Source of the DNA: Bacteroidota bacterium
GTDB lineage: Bacteria; Bacteroidota; Bacteroidia; Bacteroidales; Prolixibacteraceae
DNA: 10,546 bases
Direction of reading: 5' to 3'
NCBI GenBank assembly: GCA_013203755.1
Contig: JABMPI010000185.1
Span: forward strand, 1-10,546
Shown: one piece after another, positions 7,538 to 10,546 of the stretch
Numbering within the stretch: position 1 is the stretch's first letter
Layout of the letters: every line of letters begins with the position of its first letter
Made by a program: the position numbers and the translations under genes
Notes under the pieces: model-generated
What the model saw: only the letters and a program-made list of their open reading frames with translations
Told to the model about the DNA's origin: nothing
Databases searched by the model: none

Positions 7538-8650
7538 TTAACCCATTTTTCGATAACTACGAAAGTGTGCCCCATACCACTTTGGGTCTCTTAAACGGTA
7601 ATAAAGAAGTTTTCGTGTATTCTTTTGAAAAATGGAAAGTATTGGAATTGTAATATATCTGAAAAACCGCCACAAGAGATATTTGATCGTTCTGATAAAT
7701 TGGTGAACAGATGCATGGGATAAAAAGAAATTGATTTTTTTGATATAAAAATCAGCTCGTAATGTTTTCTGATAAATAATTCTCTTTGGATTGGAGAAAA
7801 CATAAGCAATTACTGCAAAGTAGGTATTAAAAATGTTGAATTTTTTACCAAATATTTTGGCAGTTTCAATAATATCTGCTTTTAATGAGAGTAAACAGAG
7901 ATCATACATTTGCCGAAGCAAAATATCGTCATAATAATAGGCTTTATCGTTTATCTGGGCATTAAAAACATTGTGAATAATCATATTAGACACCGAAGGA
8001 ATAAAAGCCTGGTTTTGGATTGTAACTACCGGTTGTTTATCCTGAAGAATTTCAAATCCACGAAATAGTTTCTGATAGCCCGGATTTAGTACTTCTTTAT
8101 GAATCTCAACTGCTGCAGGTTTTTTAAAGTTTTGCAGGCGCGGAAAATGTTTTAGTTCGGAAAACATCTCCGGTTTGTATTCAACCAGTGGCACGTATCC
8201 TTGTTTAATCAACAAATCGGCTGCTTCCACCATTTTGTCTTCCGGAACCAGAAAGTCAATATCGCCAATCATACGTTCTGCAATATCAACATAAAGACCG
8301 GCAAGTACATGTGCTACTCCTTTTAAAAAAACAGGAGAAATATGTTGTGCGTGAAGTATCGAAGTTATTTCTTTGACCTGTTCCAAAATGGCAAGGTTTC
8401 GTTTGCGGTTTAGGTCGGTTATTTCTTCCAGGTATTCAACCAGATCTTCCGGTAAATCGGGTAACAATCCATTCCTTTTTAATTGCAAATACAGGGCTGG
8501 CAAAACAAACTGTCCGCTACTTAACTTTACAATATTTTCCCAGTTAACCGTGTTTTTATTTATTTCCGTTTTTACCTCCTGAATTCTTTCCGGATGCTGG
8601 TCGAGTGTGAGGCATTTGGCAACAAAAAACAAACATTGTTTATAGTTCAT
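7538..8650 (-). CDS. PF14907-type nucleotidyltransferase of a peptide-modifying cassette
   Basis: A 370-residue protein of the NTP_transf_5 nucleotidyltransferase family. The helical N-terminus (1-100) is followed by LKGVAH (109-114), then RMIGDIDFLV (126-135) with Asp130 and Asp132 as the metal-binding D-x-D pair, VEIHKEV (181-187), and the helical motif DDILLRQMYDLCLL (241-254) that follows the conserved SNMIIHNVF segment. This matches the minimal nucleotidyltransferase active site. The last 100 residues are basic and helical. Members of this family are found in RiPP clusters, especially lasso-peptide clusters, next to HprK-like kinases, and are thought to tailor the peptide. Here the start overlaps the kinase gene by 11 bases, so the two are translationally coupled. 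No substrate can be derived from the sequence alone. Confidence 0.85.
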   Translation of the reverse strand: MNYKQCLFFVAKCLTLDQHPERIQEVKTEINKNTVNWENIVKLSSGQFVLPALYLQLKRNGLLPDLPEDLVEYLEEITDLNRKRNLAILEQVKEITSILHAQHISPVFLKGVAHVLAGLYVDIAERMIGDIDFLVPEDKMVEAADLLIKQGYVPLVEYKPEMFSELKHFPRLQNFKKPAAVEIHKEVLNPGYQKLFRGFEILQDKQPVVTIQNQAFIPSVSNMIIHNVFNAQINDKAYYYDDILLRQMYDLCLLSLKADIIETAKIFGKKFNIFNTYFAVIAYVFSNPKRIIYQKTLRADFYIKKINFFLSHASVHQFIRTIKYLLWRFFRYITIPILSIFQKNTRKLLYYRLRDPKWYGAHFRSYRKMG

Positions 8651-9806
8651 CGTTAAAGATTCTATTTACGGTTTCAACCATTGCTTCATTATTCGAATAC
8701 GTTAACTGGTAGCAAGGTAATTTGCCGAACCAATTGAGAAATTGCCTTGCGTTTTTTTCTAATGGAGAAATCCACGAGTCGGGTACTAATTTCTGAAAGG
8801 CGATGTCTTTTGCCAGACTACTGAATTGCAATTCTGAATTTACTTCATATTTTACAAAAACCAAAGCTTTGCAAGGAACTTTTTTAGGGGCTCCCTTTAC
8901 AGAATTTGGATTCGACAAATACCGCACTGTTTTATTAAACAGTGGATATGAATATTCCTTTGAGTTTTTTAGCTCGGGAAAGTTGGTAGCCAATAAATCG
9001 ATGGCATGTTTTTTTACCGATATGGCAGCAGGGAAGGAGCAGAGTTTTAAAGTTTCACTTTCAACGGGTAAAAAATCATCGGCAAGTATATCAAAACCAC
9101 TTGCCAGTAATATAGCAGAAAGTGTGCTTTTGCCGTTGCCCGAATCACCAAGAAACATGATGCTTTCTCTTCCGTTTGAAATACCTGCAGCATGAAAAAC
9201 AGCCATCCAGTTTTTCTCCTCATTATGGTATATTTTCTGCAGAATTTCCATCGAAACTTTGCCGGTCATAAAATGTTCCATCGTATTTGGCCAGCTTCCA
9301 ATTGTTTCACCATTTACAAGTAATACAATTTCAGTTTCGATTTGAAAAAGCTGTAAATGAGTATTGAATTTTGCTGTCTCTGGTATTTCCAGATGCGCAA
9401 ATTTTGGATGAACCAAATATTCAATTTCCGGAGTTTCGTATTCAATAAAAAATACGATTTCGTTAATTTGATAAAACCGTTTACAATCAAAAGTTGGGAT
9501 CTTAAATTTTGAATGGATTTTATTTCCGGAAATATCTTTTTGACTCTCAATTTTCGATAAATTATTTTTTACCAGTTGGATGGTTTGGTTTGCTTCATCC
9601 ATTGAAAGTTTTAAGGTATCGACACAATATTCCAATATTGATTTCTCACTTTCTCCCTGGTAAATGAATTTAATAATTTTATCGACAGGTGGAATTACTA
9701 CAATATATTTATTTACTTCTGACAACCAAACCACTGTCTTTTCGCCCAAAGGAAGCGACAAAACTGTACTCAATTTATTTTCTGCTTTTGTGGTTTTGTA
9801 ACTCAT
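8640..9806 (-). CDS. PqqD-like domain fused to HPr-kinase-like kinase
   Basis: A 388-residue protein. Residues about 15-85 resemble the PqqD/RRE fold that binds leader peptides: a short strand pair (KTVVWLSEVNKYIVVI), a hydrophobic helix and a GESEKSILEYC helix. The C-terminal part resembles HPr kinase/phosphorylase: FHAAGIS at 204-210, with a His in the HprK place, the Walker A loop GDSGNGKST (220-228), and ILADDFLPV (240-248) with Asp243/Asp244. Such HprK-like proteins in RiPP clusters phosphorylate the precursor peptide, as shown for the paeninodin lasso peptide kinase. The PqqD-like assignment is from sequence pattern and is less certain than the kinase. The ATG at 9806 lies just below the terminator after the small peptide gene, and the 3' end overlaps the nucleotidyltransferase by 11 bases. 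HPr itself is not encoded nearby, so sugar regulation is unlikely. Confidence 0.82.
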   Translation of the reverse strand: MSYKTTKAENKLSTVLSLPLGEKTVVWLSEVNKYIVVIPPVDKIIKFIYQGESEKSILEYCVDTLKLSMDEANQTIQLVKNNLSKIESQKDISGNKIHSKFKIPTFDCKRFYQINEIVFFIEYETPEIEYLVHPKFAHLEIPETAKFNTHLQLFQIETEIVLLVNGETIGSWPNTMEHFMTGKVSMEILQKIYHNEEKNWMAVFHAAGISNGRESIMFLGDSGNGKSTLSAILLASGFDILADDFLPVESETLKLCSFPAAISVKKHAIDLLATNFPELKNSKEYSYPLFNKTVRYLSNPNSVKGAPKKVPCKALVFVKYEVNSELQFSSLAKDIAFQKLVPDSWISPLEKNARQFLNWFGKLPCYQLTYSNNEAMVETVNRIFNDEL

Positions 9807-9820
9807 TTATTTTTTATTCA

Positions 9821-9853
9821 AAAAAAGTACTGCCGGCAAAAAACCGGCAGTAC
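9821..9853 (-). terminator. Rho-independent terminator between small peptide and kinase genes
   Basis: A perfect 10-bp inverted repeat, GTACTGCCGG at 9827-9836 and CCGGCAGTAC at 9844-9853, encloses a 7-base loop. Read on the - strand the stem is followed directly by six T residues (9826-9821), the layout of an intrinsic terminator. The + strand side continues with A residues, so it terminates only leftward transcription. It starts 35 bases after the stop of the peptide gene and ends 14 bases before the kinase ATG at 9806, so it would let the peptide message be abundant while enzyme expression depends on read-through. Confidence 0.85.
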
Positions 9854-9888
9854 AAAAATATCATATTTTTCAGGAAGGAAAATTAATT

Positions 9889-10068
9889 CTACCATCCCGG
9901 TGGGGGTGGTGCGCTTTGAGCCTGCGAATCCTTGGGGCTTAAAACAATAAACATGGCCGCGGCTGTAACTGCCGCGTATTTCCCTGCTTTCTGCAAGGCT
10001 TCTTTACGCGTAATCTCTTTGTTTTCTTTTGATGGGGTGGGTTGTTGATTGATTTTATTTTTATTCAT
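9889..10068 (-). CDS. Small leader-like peptide ending in Ala-(Pro)4-Gly-Trp; candidate RiPP precursor
   Basis: A 59-residue peptide with ATG at 10068 and TAG at 9889. Residues 1-18 are polar (Asn/Lys/Gln-rich). Residues 19-31, ITRKEALQKAGKY, are a basic helix; residues 32-43 are AAVTAAAMFIVL, an Ala-rich hydrophobic stretch; then come SPKDSQAQ and the tail SAPPPPGW. This reads either as a RiPP precursor with a helical leader and a short Pro-rich core, or as a small exported peptide with a Tat-like signal (TRKEAL, one Arg-Lys instead of twin Arg) cut near Ala50. No Cys is present and no Gly-Gly leader site. Its position in front of a PqqD/HprK-like kinase and a nucleotidyltransferase, with its own terminator, supports a precursor role. 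I do not recognise a named family; function is inferred. Confidence 0.72.
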   Translation of the reverse strand: MNKNKINQQPTPSKENKEITRKEALQKAGKYAAVTAAAMFIVLSPKDSQAQSAPPPPGW

Positions 10069-10085
10069 TTGTTTTTTATTAGATG

Positions 10086-10113
10086 CAAGACACAGGTATC
10101 AAGACTCAAGATA
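10086..10113. repeat. Four-unit heptamer tandem repeat in the peptide gene leader
   Basis: Units of seven bases follow each other without gap: CAAGACA (10086), CAGGTAT (10093), CAAGACT (10100) and CAAGATA (10107). Three of four keep CAAGA and the second is diverged. The array lies 17 bases before the ATG of the small peptide gene, inside the 62-base gap after the T9SS gene, and would be in its 5' untranslated region or promoter. Slippage could alter spacing, but no function is shown. Confidence 0.6.
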
Positions 10114-10130
10114 CGATTGATTTATGCAGC

Positions 10131-10546
10131 TTAATTATTTCTAATCCAGCTAATTTTTTTGCTCACTTTTTGTGTTGAAGAATTAATAAAAACAACATAA
10201 ACCCCGCTGATTAATCCATCCATTTTAACATCGTTAATCTCAGATTGGTTTAGCTTTCGACTCACCAATTTGCGCCCGGCAAGGTCGTAAACATCAATTG
10301 TAGAGTTGTTGTCAACTTTACCAATTAGGCGAATACTGTTGTTCTGCAGACGGGAAATTATTGTAAAGTCAGCTTTTTTGTCAACGAGGTCAATTGCTGT
10401 GACTGATGATTTGGTATGAAGAAAGAATCTTCCTGTCCCCTCACTTTGTGTAGCAATATTTACGGTATAAAAACTACCCGGTTCGTGCAGTGCAGTAAAA
10501 GTGCCTGTTACTTTATCCTCAAGATAAACGGGAGTACCGGCCGGAA
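10131..10546 (-). CDS. T9SS C-terminal sorting-domain protein, 5' end outside window
   Basis: The last 137 residues of a larger protein, with stop TAA at 10131. The first visible part, TPVYLEDKVTGT and SFYTVNIA...GTGRFFLHT, is a beta-sandwich of the type found before T9SS sorting domains. The last 80 residues are a type A C-terminal sorting domain (TIGR04183-like): a strand with the VYDLAGRKLVS motif, a short linker with MDGLISGVYVVFI, and a basic end KVSKKISWIRNN. Proteins with this domain cross the outer membrane by the Bacteroidota type IX system and are attached to the surface or released. The catalytic or binding part lies right of the window. It ends 62 bases upstream of the small peptide gene on the same strand, so they may share a transcript. 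Confidence 0.87.
   Translation of the reverse strand, partial: PAGTPVYLEDKVTGTFTALHEPGSFYTVNIATQSEGTGRFFLHTKSSVTAIDLVDKKADFTIISRLQNNSIRLIGKVDNNSTIDVYDLAGRKLVSRKLNQSEINDVKMDGLISGVYVVFINSSTQKVSKKISWIRNN

Noticed and set aside
8803..9195. Open frame of 130 codons on the + strand
   Set aside because: It is antisense to the kinase gene including its Walker A motif; no domain or start signal supports it.
7538..10068. Complete lasso-peptide biosynthetic cluster
   Set aside because: No asparagine-synthetase-like cyclase, no transglutaminase-like B2 protease and no ABC exporter; the small peptide tail lacks the ring-forming Asp/Glu at a suitable position.

Overview
The window looks like chromosomal DNA of a Bacteroidota, probably class Bacteroidia and possibly near Marinilabiliales/Prolixibacteraceae. 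That rank is inferred from style, not from a marker gene. The support is AT-rich DNA with weak Shine-Dalgarno sites, a TAnnTTTG-type -7 element, PorT-like outer-membrane barrels, Bacteroidota-type lipoproteins, and a type IX secretion (T9SS) C-terminal sorting domain at the right edge.

Layout: bases 160-3728 carry four + strand genes: an exported beta-barrel-like protein, a group II truncated haemoglobin, a lipoprotein of unknown function and a lipoprotein with two rhodanese domains. From 3752 to the right edge every gene is on the - strand. Reading in the direction of transcription (right to left), these are the C-terminal end of a T9SS cargo protein, an unlisted 59-residue small peptide (9889-10068), a rho-independent terminator, a PqqD-like/HPr-kinase-like fusion, a PF14907-type nucleotidyltransferase, a sirtuin, a PorT-like barrel, two half-size YeeE/YedE (TsuA-like) thiosulfate transporter proteins, and two membrane-anchored rhodanese-fold proteins that lack the catalytic cysteine.

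Two functional themes stand out. The first is a sulfur module (2679-6010). A split YeeE/YedE transporter would import thiosulfate or a related sulfur compound. Next to it lie two degenerate rhodanese-like proteins, one ending in Gly-Gly-Cys-Glu, and convergent to them is a lipoprotein with two intact rhodanese active sites.

The second theme is the most likely undescribed system: a compact peptide-modification cassette (7538-10068). It has a small Ala-rich leader-like peptide ending in Ala-(Pro)4-Gly-Trp, a terminator placed so that the peptide is made in excess of the enzymes, a kinase with a PqqD/RRE-like N-terminus, and a nucleotidyltransferase overlapping it by 11 bp. HprK-like kinases and PF14907 nucleotidyltransferases are known tailoring enzymes in lasso-peptide clusters, but no lasso cyclase, B2 protease or ABC exporter is visible here. 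If the cassette is a RiPP pathway, it is an unusual one. No tRNA, rRNA, CRISPR array, insertion sequence or gene-free stretch over 300 bases is present.
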